Source: Streptomyces actuosus (GTDB lineage: Bacteria; Actinomycetota; Actinomycetes; Streptomycetales; Streptomycetaceae). From it: a DNA stretch of 64,000 bases. Each line of letters begins with the position of its first letter. Positions within the stretch are counted from its first letter, which is position 1. The stretch lies in the NCBI RefSeq assembly GCF_016921115.1, contig NZ_JAFFZS010000002.1:186001-250000 (forward strand). Reading direction: 5' to 3'. Under the pieces are notes generated by a model that saw nothing but the letters and a program-made list of their open reading frames with translations, made no database searches and was not told where the DNA came from. The position numbers and the translations under genes were made by a program. Below, in pieces: positions 27,087 through 35,853 of the stretch.

Positions 27087-28481
27087 GTGACGACGACAGA
27101 CCAGCCCCCGTATCGCCCGGATCCCGGACCCGAGGGTGGGCACGGCCACTCGCATCCCGGACCCGAGGGTGGGCACCGCCACTCGCACAGCCACAGCCAC
27201 AGCCACGGTCCGGCCGCGCCCGTCTCACGGCACCTGCGCAAAGTCATCGCGGCTGTCCTCATCCCGTTCGCCGCTGCCGTGGTGGTCGGGCTCGCCGTGC
27301 TGTGGCCCGGTGGCGCGCCGGCGCACGCGCGCACGGGCGTCGGCTTCGACCGGCAGACGCAGCAGGCGACGGTCACCGCGGTCGTCGACGTGAGCTGCAC
27401 GTCCGTCAACGCCTCGGGGGGCGCAACGGTCGGGAGCGTCTCCGGCACCGGGGTGCCGTCCACCCAGGAGCGGGCGGGCGGCACCTGCAGGAAGGCGACG
27501 ATCCGTGTCGACTCCGGCAAGGACCGGGGCCGTACGTTCACCGAGATCGTGCAGCCGGACCAGTCCCGCCAACTCCACCAGGGCGAGGAGGTCGTGGTCG
27601 CCTACGAGCCCTCTGCTCCCAGGGAGCTGCAGTACTCGGTGGCCGACGTCAACCGCCGCTTCCCGCTGGCGCTGCTCGCCGGTGTCTTCGCGCTCGCCGT
27701 CGTGCTGGTCGGGCGGCTGAGGGGCGTGATGGCTCTGGTCGCGCTGGCCATCAGTTTCCTGGTGCTGAACCTCTTCATCCTGCCGGCGATCCTGCAGGGG
27801 TCGAACCCGCTGCTCGTGGCGGTCGTCGGAGCGAGCGCCATCATGCTGATCGCCCTGTACCTGTGCCACGGCTTGTCGGCCCGGACATCGGTGGCCGTAC
27901 TCGGCACGCTCGTCTCCCTGCTGCTGATCGGCGTCCTCGGCTCGCTGTTCATCGGCTGGGCTGCCCTCACCGGCAACACCGACGACAACACCGGTCTGAT
28001 CCACGGCTTGTACCCGTCGATCGACATGAGCGGTCTGCTGCTCGCCGGCGTCATCATCGGATCGCTGGGCGTACTGGACGACGTGACGGTCACGCAGACC
28101 TCGGCGGTCTGGGAACTGCACGAGGCCAATCCGTCGATGGGCTGGCGCGCTTTGTACCGCGCAGGTATCCGCATCGGGCGGGACCACATCGCGTCCGTCG
28201 TCAACACGCTGGTTCTGGCCTATGCGGGTGCGGCGCTGCCGCTCCTACTGCTCTTCTCCATCGCGCAGAGCAGCGTGGGGGCGGTCGCCAACAGCGAACT
28301 GGTCGCCGAGGAGATCGTCCGCACGCTGATCGGCTCGATCGGTCTGGTCGCCTCTGTACCGGTCACCACAGCGCTGGCGGCGCTGGTGGTCTCGGCGGAC
28401 CGTCCGGGGTCTGCGGCGAGCGGCACGACGACAGGCGGGGCCCCGGTGCGCGGTGGCCGCGGGCGGCGGCGGAAGCGCTGA
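27087..28481 (+). CDS. YibE/F-family membrane protein with His-rich N-terminus
   Basis: 464 residues. Residues about 10-42 hold a duplicated PDPGPEGGH block followed by a run of His-Ser pairs, suggestive of metal binding. A signal-anchor helix (VIAAVLIPFAAAVVVGLAVLW), an extracytoplasmic domain and seven or so helices of the YibE/F type follow, including VTQTSAVWELHEANP and GRDHIASVVNTLVLAYAGAALPLLL in outline. The GTG start has GATGAT 6 nt upstream. It is divergent from thiC. YibE/F proteins are of unknown function, with transport proposed. Confidence 0.85.
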   Translation: MTTTDQPPYRPDPGPEGGHGHSHPGPEGGHRHSHSHSHSHGPAAPVSRHLRKVIAAVLIPFAAAVVVGLAVLWPGGAPAHARTGVGFDRQTQQATVTAVVDVSCTSVNASGGATVGSVSGTGVPSTQERAGGTCRKATIRVDSGKDRGRTFTEIVQPDQSRQLHQGEEVVVAYEPSAPRELQYSVADVNRRFPLALLAGVFALAVVLVGRLRGVMALVALAISFLVLNLFILPAILQGSNPLLVAVVGASAIMLIALYLCHGLSARTSVAVLGTLVSLLLIGVLGSLFIGWAALTGNTDDNTGLIHGLYPSIDMSGLLLAGVIIGSLGVLDDVTVTQTSAVWELHEANPSMGWRALYRAGIRIGRDHIASVVNTLVLAYAGAALPLLLLFSIAQSSVGAVANSELVAEEIVRTLIGSIGLVASVPVTTALAALVVSADRPGSAASGTTTGGAPVRGGRGRRRKR

Positions 28482-28560
28482 TCGGAGGGGCCCGGCCCAC
28501 TGGGGAAGCGTTCCTGCATCATTCTGGCCGCAAGGAACTTCCGCCACCCGTGCCGCCGGC

Positions 28561-29007
28561 TCAGCCCGCGCTCTGCTCCTCGGCCAGAATGCGGTCCAGT
28601 GCCTCGTCGAGATGGGCATCGAAGTCGGCCAGGGATCCCTCCTGCCCCAGCGGTACCAGTTTGTCGGTGCGGTCCAGGAAGCCGACCAGCGGTACCGAGG
28701 AGGCGCGGAACAGCGCCTGGTCGCTACCGACCTGGAGTCGGATCAGCACTTCACCCAGGGTGTCCGGTTCCACGGGAGCGACCCGCACGTCGCCCTCCCC
28801 ACAGGGCCGACCCAGCCCGTCGATCAGCAGCTCACGGCCGAACGCCCAGGTCACCGGGGCATCACCGGGCAGATGGAAGGTCAGCCGCACGGCATAGGGA
28901 TCACCGGTGTCGTAGCGCAGCTCCACCGGGATGCGGAAGGAGAGCTCCTCGGACACCAGGAAGCTCATCATGACCTCTGCGTGTACTGCCTGTGCGGACT
29001 CCCGCAT
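28561..29007 (-). CDS. ssgA: SsgA sporulation-specific cell division activator
   Basis: 148 residues, a single SsgA-like domain. The block MMSFLVSEELSFRIPVELRY, TFHLPGDAPVTWAFGREL and LDRTDKLVPLGQE is characteristic of SsgA itself rather than other SALPs. SsgA recruits SsgB and so positions FtsZ rings in aerial hyphae. The gene follows ssgR on the same strand, 98 bp downstream, as in S. coelicolor. The ATG at 29007 gives the expected MRES N-terminus. The ribosome binding site is poor, so translation may be limited. Confidence 0.93.
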   Translation of the reverse strand: MRESAQAVHAEVMMSFLVSEELSFRIPVELRYDTGDPYAVRLTFHLPGDAPVTWAFGRELLIDGLGRPCGEGDVRVAPVEPDTLGEVLIRLQVGSDQALFRASSVPLVGFLDRTDKLVPLGQEGSLADFDAHLDEALDRILAEEQSAG

Positions 29008-29105
29008 CGCCTACCCCGTCATCTGCCGTCGACTGGCTGGGATGAACCCCTTGACACTGGTGAAATCTTGCTGAAAGTACATGGCAGATCACAAGGAGTA
29101 AGTTT

Positions 29106-29969
29106 TCAGATGCTGATAGAGACCGCGAGGGTGCCGAACAGTCGGCCGACCTCGTCCTGAAGTGTGCGGGCGGCGGGGATCAGCTGGTCTGCCTGGTCGT
29201 GGGGCAGGGAGATGGCCATGGTCGCGGCCGTGGTGCCCACGGTGATCGGAATCGCGGCGCACACGGTCCCCAGCGCGTACTCCTGCCGCTCGATCACGGG
29301 TTCCATCCGCCGCATCCGGTCCAGGCGCCGCAGCAGCGTGCCGTTGTCGGACACCGTGTACGGGGTGATGGCCTGCACCGGGTAGCGATCGAGGTGGTCG
29401 CGGCGGGCGTCCTCGTCGAGTTGGGAGAGCAGGCACTGCCCGATCGCGTGCGCGTGACCGGTCTCACGGAAGTCGGCCCACTCCTCGACCGCCGGGTTGC
29501 CCGGGGTGTCGGAGACGCACATGACCTCGATCTCGCCCTCCCGGTACAGGGCGTAGTACACGGGCACACCGATCGAATCCCGCCAGCGTGCGAGTGCCTC
29601 GGCGATGGTGCTGCGACGTTTCTGCGCCGCCACCCCGCTGCTGAGCCGCCCGGCGGCTTCACCGAGGAAGAACAGCCCCTTGTCGCGCCGCAGATAGCCC
29701 TCGTGCACCAGGGTGCGCAGCAGGTGGTAGGCCGTGGGAAGGGCGAGACGGGTCTCGCGGGCCAGGTGCTTGGCGGTGGTGCCGTGCTCGTGCCCGGCGA
29801 CGGCCTCCAGCAGGCGCATCGCGCGCTGCACGGAACTGATCAGTGTCGTCGGGGCGTGCGGCTGCGCTGGGGCGTCCGGGGGGCCGGGCCGCTGCCGCGG
29901 CGGCGCGGAGGCACGCGGCTGGGCGGGGGGTGCGTACCGTTCCGTGGGTGCGGTGCCGACCGTGGCCAA
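29106..29969 (-). CDS. ssgR: SsgR, IclR-family activator of ssgA
   Basis: 287 residues with TTG as start. The IclR winged helix is at about residues 43-105 (SSVQRAMRLLEAVAGHEHGTTAKHLARETRLALPTAYHLLRTL in outline). The effector domain has YALYREGEIEVM, HAIGQCLLSQL and LGTVCAAIPITVG. SsgR activates ssgA transcription in Streptomyces sporulation. TTG at 29969 is used because GGGAG lies 6 nt upstream. The first 40 residues are Pro/Ala-rich, and no other convincing start was seen before the HTH, so the true start is uncertain. Confidence 0.88.
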   Translation of the reverse strand: MATVGTAPTERYAPPAQPRASAPPRQRPGPPDAPAQPHAPTTLISSVQRAMRLLEAVAGHEHGTTAKHLARETRLALPTAYHLLRTLVHEGYLRRDKGLFFLGEAAGRLSSGVAAQKRRSTIAEALARWRDSIGVPVYYALYREGEIEVMCVSDTPGNPAVEEWADFRETGHAHAIGQCLLSQLDEDARRDHLDRYPVQAITPYTVSDNGTLLRRLDRMRRMEPVIERQEYALGTVCAAIPITVGTTAATMAISLPHDQADQLIPAARTLQDEVGRLFGTLAVSISI

Positions 29970-30167
29970 GGATCACTCCCGATGCGCGAGGGGAGCCCGT
30001 GCCGGGGGAACACGGGTGCGGAGGTGAACACCGAGCGAGGGGGCGCCCCCGCATCGGGTTCCGGACTTTAACCGTCAGCCGCGCCCCACAGATGTCCTGT
30101 CCGGAAAACTTCCCCCGGCCGAGGGAACCGGCGCTTCCTCCCGGCGATCAGCGGTCGCCCGCACCCC

Positions 30168-30380
30168 TCACCAGTCGCCGCGCGAGGACGAACTCGAGAC
30201 GAACTTCCGCACGATGTAGACCAGTCCGCCGACCAGGGCCACGAAGATCAGCAGCTTGAACAGCAGGCCGATCACGAAGCCGACGACGGTCGCTATGACG
30301 CTTCCGAACACGACCAGGGCGATGACGGGCACCGCGACCCACTTCACCCACCACGGCAGTCCCGCGAAGATCTCCCGCAT
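30168..30380 (-). CDS. Small DUF5326-type membrane protein
   Basis: 70 residues, almost entirely two adjoining hydrophobic helices (VAVPVIALVVFGSVIATVVGFVI; LLFKLLIFVALVGGLVYIV) ending RKFVSSSSSRGDW. The aromatic start GLPWWVKW is conserved among streptomycete homologues as I remember them. The function is unknown. It is monocistronic between ssgR and the cupin gene. Confidence 0.75.
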   Translation of the reverse strand: MREIFAGLPWWVKWVAVPVIALVVFGSVIATVVGFVIGLLFKLLIFVALVGGLVYIVRKFVSSSSSRGDW

Positions 30381-30551
30381 TGTTCTCGCCTCTACCCTTC
30401 CGCCCGTTCCTGTGCCGGGCCGCCGAACCCGGTGTTCGCCGGGTGTTCCTGTTGTCCTGCCTCGATGCTAGGGCGCGGGCAGGGGCTCGCGGGGGCCTCG
30501 CACCCCTTGTCTCCCCCTGACCGGTCCCCTAGGGAACCCGGAGACTCCGGC

Positions 30552-30869
30552 TCAGCTCTCGGGCGGAGAGAAGACCACGAGTACCCTCAGGTCCTCGCTG
30601 ATGTGGTGGAACCGGTGGCTTTCTCCGGCCGGCACGTAGACCACGCTGCCCCGCGCCACCTGGGTGGTCTCCGTACCGACGGTGAGCGAGGCACGGCCGC
30701 TGACGACGAAGTACACCTCGTCCTGCCGGTGCGGCTTCTGCGGGTCGTGCTCCCCGGCGTCGAGCGCGTACAGGCCGACCGACATGTTCCGCTCCCGCAG
30801 GAACTGGAGGTAGGCGCCGTCGTTGGCAGCCCGCTCCGCCTCCAGCTCGTCCAACCGGAATGCTTTCAT
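30552..30869 (-). CDS. Single-domain cupin protein
   Basis: 105 residues. Cupin motif 1 is HRQDEVYFVVSGRASLTVG and motif 2 is VYVPAGESHRFHHIS, giving His/Glu/His metal ligands in a small beta barrel. It is cytoplasmic. Neighbours give no pathway context. It may be a small-molecule binding or isomerase-type cupin. Confidence 0.85.
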   Translation of the reverse strand: MKAFRLDELEAERAANDGAYLQFLRERNMSVGLYALDAGEHDPQKPHRQDEVYFVVSGRASLTVGTETTQVARGSVVYVPAGESHRFHHISEDLRVLVVFSPPES

Positions 30870-30926
30870 CGCCGTTGTCCGCCCTCGTTTCCGTACTCAC
30901 ATCTGCTCATGGCCGATTCCGTCTGC

Positions 30927-30932
30927 CACGAT
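30927..30932 (+). promoter_or_regulatory. -10 box of leaderless holin-like gene
   Basis: CACGAT ends 7 nt before the ATG at 30940. Confidence 0.45.
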
Positions 30933-30939
30933 CAGACAC

Positions 30940-31317
30940 ATGAAGAATTTTGTAGTCAAGACGATCGCGAACGCGGGGGCCCTGGCGGTCGCCGTATGGC
31001 TCCTCGACAAGATCACCCTGACCGGTGACAGCACGGGCAGGAAGATCGGCACTCTGCTTCTCGTCGCCCTGGTCTTCGGCCTGGTCAACTCCCTGGTCAA
31101 GCCGATCGTGAAAGTGCTGACCTTCCCCTTGTTCATACTGACGCTCGGGCTGTTCACGCTCATCGTGAACGCCCTGATGCTGCTGTTGACGTCGTGGGCC
31201 TGTGATCAGCTCGGTCTGAGCTTCCATGTGGACGGATTCTGGACCGCCGTTGTGGGCGGTCTGATCATCTCGGTCGTCTCCTGGGCACTCAACGTCATCC
31301 TGCCCGACGGGGACTGA
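30940..31317 (+). CDS. Phage holin family 4-like (4-TM) membrane protein
   Basis: 125 residues with four hydrophobic helices: AGALAVAVWLLDKI, TLLLVALVFGLVNSLVKPIVKVL, LFILTLGLFTLIVNALMLLL and AVVGGLIISVVSWALNVIL. This is the common Phage_holin_4_2 family, widespread on bacterial chromosomes and not a prophage marker. It is leaderless from 30940, with CACGAT 7 nt upstream. ptpA follows after 5 bp, so they are one operon. Confidence 0.85.
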   Translation: MKNFVVKTIANAGALAVAVWLLDKITLTGDSTGRKIGTLLLVALVFGLVNSLVKPIVKVLTFPLFILTLGLFTLIVNALMLLLTSWACDQLGLSFHVDGFWTAVVGGLIISVVSWALNVILPDGD

Positions 31318-31322
31318 ATTTC

Positions 31323-31811
31323 ATGACCTACCGCGTCTGCTTCGTCTGCACCGGCAACATCTGCCGCTCCCCGATGGCCGAGTCCGTCTTCCGCGCGCGG
31401 GTGGCGGAGGCCGGACTCGGCGACCTGATCGAGGCCGACAGCGCCGGAACCGGCGGCTGGCACGAGGGCGACAGCGCCGACCCGCGCACCGTGGCCGTCC
31501 TCGACGGGGCCGGCTACGGCACCGAACACACCGCCCGCCGTTTCCAGCCGTCGTGGTTCTCCCGGCTCGACCTGGTGATCGCCCTGGACTCCGGCCATCT
31601 CAGGGCCCTGCGCCGCCTGGCCCCCACCGAGGAGGACACGGCCAAGGTGCGCCTGATGCGGTCGTACGATCCCGCGGCCGACGACCTGGAGGTGCCCGAC
31701 CCCTACTACGGGGGCCCGGAGGGCTTCGAGGAGTGCCTTGAGATGGTGGAGGCGGCGAGCGACGGTCTGCTCGCCGCGGTACGAGAGCACGTGGAAGGGC
31801 AGGCGGCATGA
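31323..31811 (+). CDS. ptpA: Low-molecular-weight protein tyrosine phosphatase
   Basis: 162 residues. The catalytic loop CTGNICRSP lies at residues 9-17, and VPDPYYGG carries the general-acid Asp. It is cytosolic. The S. coelicolor homologue PtpA affects secondary metabolism. The stop overlaps the next gene in ATGA, so it is coupled to the PLP lyase downstream. Confidence 0.93.
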   Translation: MTYRVCFVCTGNICRSPMAESVFRARVAEAGLGDLIEADSAGTGGWHEGDSADPRTVAVLDGAGYGTEHTARRFQPSWFSRLDLVIALDSGHLRALRRLAPTEEDTAKVRLMRSYDPAADDLEVPDPYYGGPEGFEECLEMVEAASDGLLAAVREHVEGQAA

Positions 31812-32959
31812 ATGACCCGGCGTGGGCAGAGGGCGGCGGCACCGGGGAGGGCACGCGGGCCGTGCGGGCCGGGCTGCCCGAGCCGGTCAAGCACGAGCCC
31901 GCGCTGCCCGGCCCGGCGTTCGCCGCCCACTTCCACCTGCCAGGCGACCCGACGGGCCCGTACACGTACGGCCGGGACGAGAACCCGACCTGGACGTTGC
32001 TGGAGCGGGCCATCGGCGGTCTGGAGGCGCCCGGCGCCGAGGGAGCCGAGACGCTGGTCTTCGCCTCCGGCATGGCCGCCGTCTCCGCCGTGCTCTTCTC
32101 CCAGATGCGGGCAGGGGACACGGTGGTGCTCCCCAGCGACGGGTACCAGGTGCTGCCCCTGGTACGCGCCCAACTGGAGGCGTACGGCGTCGAGGTGCGC
32201 ACCGCCCCGACCGGGGGTGACGCACAACTGGAGGTCCTGGACGGCGCGAAGCTGCTGTGGATCGAGTCGCCGTCGAACCCCGGGCTGGACGTGTGCGACG
32301 TACGACGCCTGGTCGAGGCAGCCCACGCGGGCGGCGCCCTGGTCGCCGTCGACAACACGCTGGCGACGCCGCTCGGGCAGCGCCCGCTGGCGCTGGGGGC
32401 CGACTTCGCCGTGGCGAGCGGCACCAAGCAGCTCACCGGCCACGGGGACGTCCTGCTCGGGTACGTCGTCGGGCGGGACGCCGCGGCCATGGCCGCCGTG
32501 CGCCGCTGGCGCAAGATCGTCGGCGCGATCCCGGGCCCCATGGAGGCCTGGCTCGCCCACCGCTCGATCGCCACGCTCCAGCTGCGGGTCGATCGGCAGA
32601 ACGCCACGGCCCTGAAGGTGGCCGAGGCCCTGCGGGAGCAGCCGGAGGTGACCGGGCTGCGCTATCCCGGGCTTCCCGACGACCCCTCGCACAAGATCGC
32701 CTCACAGCAGATGCACCGCTACGGCTGTGTGATCTCGTTCGTGCTGTCCTCGCGCGCGCATGCCGACCGCTTCCTCGACGCGCTGCGGCTCGTCGACGAC
32801 GCCACGAGCTTCGGCGGGGTGCGTTCCACGGCCGAACGGCGTGGGCGGTGGGGCGGCGACGCCGTGCCGGAAGGATTCATCCGCCTGTCGATCGGCGCGG
32901 AGGATCCCGAGGACCTGGTGGCGGATGTGCTGCGTGCGCTCAGGGAGTCGGCACGCTGA
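31808..32959 (+). CDS. Cystathionine gamma-lyase-like PLP enzyme
   Basis: 383 residues of the Cys/Met-metabolism PLP family. YGRDENPTW, FASGMAAVSAVLF, WIESPSNPGLDVCD, VDNTLATPLGQRPL and the PLP Lys in SGTKQLTGHGDVLLG are visible. SFGGVRSTAERRGRW lies near the substrate carboxylate site. It would cleave cystathionine or a related thioether. The ATG overlaps the ptpA stop by 4 bp. A strong hairpin follows at 33001-33039. Confidence 0.88.
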   Translation: MNDPAWAEGGGTGEGTRAVRAGLPEPVKHEPALPGPAFAAHFHLPGDPTGPYTYGRDENPTWTLLERAIGGLEAPGAEGAETLVFASGMAAVSAVLFSQMRAGDTVVLPSDGYQVLPLVRAQLEAYGVEVRTAPTGGDAQLEVLDGAKLLWIESPSNPGLDVCDVRRLVEAAHAGGALVAVDNTLATPLGQRPLALGADFAVASGTKQLTGHGDVLLGYVVGRDAAAMAAVRRWRKIVGAIPGPMEAWLAHRSIATLQLRVDRQNATALKVAEALREQPEVTGLRYPGLPDDPSHKIASQQMHRYGCVISFVLSSRAHADRFLDALRLVDDATSFGGVRSTAERRGRWGGDAVPEGFIRLSIGAEDPEDLVADVLRALRESAR

Positions 32960-33000
32960 CCGCTCGGCCGCGGGCAGACAGGAGTCCCGCTACGCACATC

Positions 33001-33039
33001 GGACGGTCCGAGCCTCCCCCCTCGTGGCTCGGACCGTCC
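33001..33039 (+). terminator. Strong hairpin after the ptpA operon
   Basis: GGACGGTCCGAGCC and its exact reverse complement form a 14-bp stem with an 11-nt loop. Confidence 0.85.
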
Positions 33040-33188
33040 CGGTTCTGCGCGCGAAGAACCGCGCGAACAAGGCTAGTTGACCGTGTGTCAGTGTCCAATC
33101 ACGGTAGCGACAGAGACCTATCGACTTATTTATAGTTGGGCAGGGCCGGGGGGCTGCGGGGACGGGCGGCAACGAGGGAGGGTGCGCT

Positions 33189-34094
33189 ATGGATCTGGCC
33201 TTGCTGCGCACCTTTGTGACCGTGCACCGGGCCGGCTCCTTCACCCGCGCGGCGGCCCTGCTCGGTCTCTCCCAGCCGGCGGTCACCTCACAGATCCGCA
33301 CCCTGGAACGGCAACTGGGGCGCCCCCTGTTCCTGAGGCAGGCCCGCGGCGTGACTCCGACGAGTATCGGTGACGAACTCGCCCACAAGGCGGCCCCGCA
33401 TCTGGACGCCCTGGTGGAGATCGCCGAGACCGGTCTCGACGACGAGTCCGCCCTGGGCACACTGCATCTCGCCGGCCCGCTGGAGTTCACCGCCGAGCGG
33501 GCCCTGCCCGTGCTCACGGAGCTGACCGGCGACGACGGCCAGGGTCTCGCGCTGCGCGCCTCCTTCGGCACCGCCGAGGAAACCCTGGAGGGACTGGCCG
33601 CCGGGCACCACGATCTGGTCATCAGCACCACCCGGCCCCGCGGCACACTGCTCACGGCGACCCCCTTGTGCGACGAGGAGCATGTCCTGGTCGCCGCCCC
33701 GCGCTGGGCAGACCGGCTCGGCACCGGGAAGGAACCTCCCAGGGACGCACCGTTCCTGGAGAGTGTCCCGGTCGTCGAGGTGCACGAGTCGCTTCCCTTT
33801 GTCTCCCGCTACTGGGGATCGGTCTTCGACAGCCGACCGGCTGCCTCGGGCACCGTCATCGTCCCGGATCTGCGCGCCGTCCTCGCCTGTGCCGCGGCGG
33901 GCGCCGGGCTTGCGGTACTGCCCCGCTATCTGTGCAACGCCGCCCTGGAGCATGGTGACGTCGTCGCGCTGCACGAGCCGGCAGTGCCGCCGCTGCGCAC
34001 GTACTTCCTGGCGGTTCGCACCGGCACCCTCGCGATGCCGCACATCGCGCGGGCCCATGACTGGCTGCTGCGCGCGGCGGCCGACTGGTCCTGA
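33189..34094 (+). CDS. LysR-family transcriptional regulator
   Basis: 301 residues. The N-terminal winged helix is textbook (DLALLRTFVTVHRAGSFTRAA, LGLSQPAVTSQIRTLERQLGRPLF in outline), followed by a periplasmic-binding-like effector domain. The gene is monocistronic. The AT-rich 33110-33140 upstream would be the likely autoregulatory region. The target is unknown, since adjacent genes are transcribed in the same direction from separate promoters. Confidence 0.92.
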   Translation: MDLALLRTFVTVHRAGSFTRAAALLGLSQPAVTSQIRTLERQLGRPLFLRQARGVTPTSIGDELAHKAAPHLDALVEIAETGLDDESALGTLHLAGPLEFTAERALPVLTELTGDDGQGLALRASFGTAEETLEGLAAGHHDLVISTTRPRGTLLTATPLCDEEHVLVAAPRWADRLGTGKEPPRDAPFLESVPVVEVHESLPFVSRYWGSVFDSRPAASGTVIVPDLRAVLACAAAGAGLAVLPRYLCNAALEHGDVVALHEPAVPPLRTYFLAVRTGTLAMPHIARAHDWLLRAAADWS

Positions 34095-34134
34095 CGCCGT
34101 CACAGGGCGAGCTCACCCGGTCACCTTTCGCGAT

Positions 34135-34148
34135 GTTTCACGTGGAAC
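34135..34148. other. parS-like site (LysR-NUDIX gap, first)
   Basis: GTTTCACGTGGAAC has one mismatch to consensus. It is paired with another copy starting 24 bp downstream. Confidence 0.75.
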
Positions 34149-34158
34149 GTGCCCAGAT

Positions 34159-34172
34159 GTTTCACGTGGAAC
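34159..34172. other. parS-like site (LysR-NUDIX gap, second)
   Basis: GTTTCACGTGGAAC, the same variant as the preceding site and in the same orientation. Confidence 0.75.
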
Positions 34173-34193
34173 CGGCCGGGCCACATTTCTCCC

Positions 34194-34676
34194 ATGACCG
34201 TCCGACCCGTGGTCAAGCGCACCGCGCGTGCCGTTCTGCTGGACGGCGACGACCTCATCCTGATCAAGCGCACCAAGCCCGGTGTGGACCCCTACTGGGT
34301 GACCCCCGGGGGCGGGGTCGAGCCCGAAGACCCCACTGTCGTCGACGCCCTGCACCGCGAGGTGTACGAGGAACTCGGCGCCAAGATCACCGATGTCGTG
34401 CCCTGCTTCGTCGACACCGTCGAACACATCGGAGCGGACGGAGGCGCGACGGGGGTGAAGATCCAGCACTTCTTCGTCTGCCATCTGGAGTCCATGGACC
34501 CCTCACTTCGGCACGGCCCGGAGATGGACGAGCCCGCCGGCGAGTACGAGATCGTCCGGGTGCCGTTCACCCGCGTCGGTATCGCCTCCGTCCATCTCGT
34601 ACCGCTGTCACTGCGGCACTATCTCGACGGAAACATCGAGGGTGTCCGGGCGATGCACGCCCCCGACCTGGGCTGA
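34194..34676 (+). CDS. NUDIX hydrolase
   Basis: 160 residues. The NUDIX box is present as GGGVEPEDPTVVDAL followed by HREVYEELGAKI, with one residue inserted relative to the strict spacing. It hydrolyses a nucleoside diphosphate-linked substrate, and specificity cannot be read. ATG at 34194 places VKRTARAVLLDGDD near the N-terminus. The upstream in-frame start at 34149 would run through the parS site. Confidence 0.9.
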   Translation: MTVRPVVKRTARAVLLDGDDLILIKRTKPGVDPYWVTPGGGVEPEDPTVVDALHREVYEELGAKITDVVPCFVDTVEHIGADGGATGVKIQHFFVCHLESMDPSLRHGPEMDEPAGEYEIVRVPFTRVGIASVHLVPLSLRHYLDGNIEGVRAMHAPDLG

Positions 34677-34841
34677 CCCGGCCGACGCCGCATACCGATG
34701 GTGGCGGTTCCCGTGCGCGCCGCCTGTGGGGGCGCCCGCCTGGCAGCGGTGTCCCCGCTGGGTCGCCACGTGGCCAAAAGCACGTCCGTCCCTCGGGAAA
34801 CGGGTGGACGCGGAGGCCTCCGGTCGGACAGCCTGGCCTGC

Positions 34842-35723
34842 GTGCCGACTGCCCTTCCTGCCGCTCTGCCCATCCGTCGCCTGACGCTTCGCGACCTCAC
34901 TGCCTGCGCAGACCTGTCGGAGGACCGGGGGTGGCCGCGCGAGGAACACAAGTGGGGCTTCCTCCTCACCGCCGGCCGCGGCTACGGCATCGACGACCCG
35001 GACGGCGGACTCGTCAGCGCCTGCATCGTCACACGCTACGGGCCGGAACAGCGGCCCGATCTCGGCGCGATCGGAATGGTGCTCGTCGCCGAGCGGTATG
35101 CCCGTCAGGGCATCGGCCGCCACATGATGCGCCACGTCCTCGCCGAGATGGGCACCACGCCCATGACCCTGCATGCCACCCCGTACGGCCGCCCGCTCTA
35201 CGAGGAGCTCGGCTTCAAGGTCATCGGCCGGACGGAGATGGTGCTCGGACGCTTCTGCCCGGACGACACCGACCTGGAAGGCATCGGCTCGGGCATCACC
35301 ACCCGAGCCGCGACCGCCGAGGACCTCGCGGCGATCCTCCGCCTCGACGAGGAAGTGCTGGGCACCGATCGGACCCCCATCGTCACCCGGCTGCCCGCCT
35401 TCGCCGACCTACTGCACGTCGCCGAGGAACGCGGCCGGATCACGGGCTACGCGGCAGCCTGGCCCAACATGCACACGCAAGTCGTCGGACCGCTCATCGC
35501 CCACGACACCCGGACCGCTCAGGCCCTCGTGAACTCCCTGGCCGCCCACAGCGACCGCCCGCTGCGCACCGACATCGACGTACGGCACGAGGAACTGCTG
35601 ACCTGGCTCAAGCAGCACGGCCTCGCATCTGTCGCCTTCAACGCGGTCATGAGCCTCGGCATCACGGAGCTTCCGGGCGACTGGCGCAGGAGGTTCGCCC
35701 CGGTGACGGTGGCCGCGGTCTGA
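34842..35723 (+). CDS. GNAT acetyltransferase, two-domain
   Basis: About 293 residues. The first GNAT domain has LGAIGMVLVAERYARQGIGRHMMRHVL in outline (acetyl-CoA motif RQGIGR) and LYEELGFKVIGRTEM. The second half (AATAEDLAAILRLDEEVLGTDR onward) is the accessory GNAT-like domain of the Acetyltransf_18 type. The GTG at 34842 is favoured because homologous sequence begins about PIRRLTLRDL. The open frame extends to 34698. The start is the main uncertainty, with no good ribosome binding site seen. Confidence 0.8.
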   Translation: MPTALPAALPIRRLTLRDLTACADLSEDRGWPREEHKWGFLLTAGRGYGIDDPDGGLVSACIVTRYGPEQRPDLGAIGMVLVAERYARQGIGRHMMRHVLAEMGTTPMTLHATPYGRPLYEELGFKVIGRTEMVLGRFCPDDTDLEGIGSGITTRAATAEDLAAILRLDEEVLGTDRTPIVTRLPAFADLLHVAEERGRITGYAAAWPNMHTQVVGPLIAHDTRTAQALVNSLAAHSDRPLRTDIDVRHEELLTWLKQHGLASVAFNAVMSLGITELPGDWRRRFAPVTVAAV

Positions 35724-35724
35724 C

Positions 35725-35751
35725 CCGGCCGGCAGGAGGGAAGCCGGCCGG
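35725..35751 (+). terminator. Hairpin after the GNAT gene
   Basis: CCGGCCGGC and GCCGGCCGG form a 9-bp stem with a 9-nt loop. Confidence 0.65.
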
Positions 35752-35760
35752 CGGGGGCAG

Positions 35761-35773
35761 TGCAATGGTTGCA
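35761..35773. promoter_or_regulatory. Inverted repeat, putative MarR operator
   Basis: TGCAATGGTTGCA has 5-bp arms and lies 80 bp before the MarR gene. A second TTGCAT lies at about 35802. Confidence 0.4.
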
Positions 35774-35853
35774 TGCGCGCGCTATGCGCCACCGCGGTCA
35801 ATTGCATCACCGCCCTACGCTGGATTGAGCCGCTCCGGGACGATGGAAACGCC

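Noticed and set aside
30940..31317. Holin-family protein as a prophage sign.
   Set aside because: This 4-TM family is common on bacterial chromosomes. The neighbours are ptpA and core genes, with no phage genes nearby.
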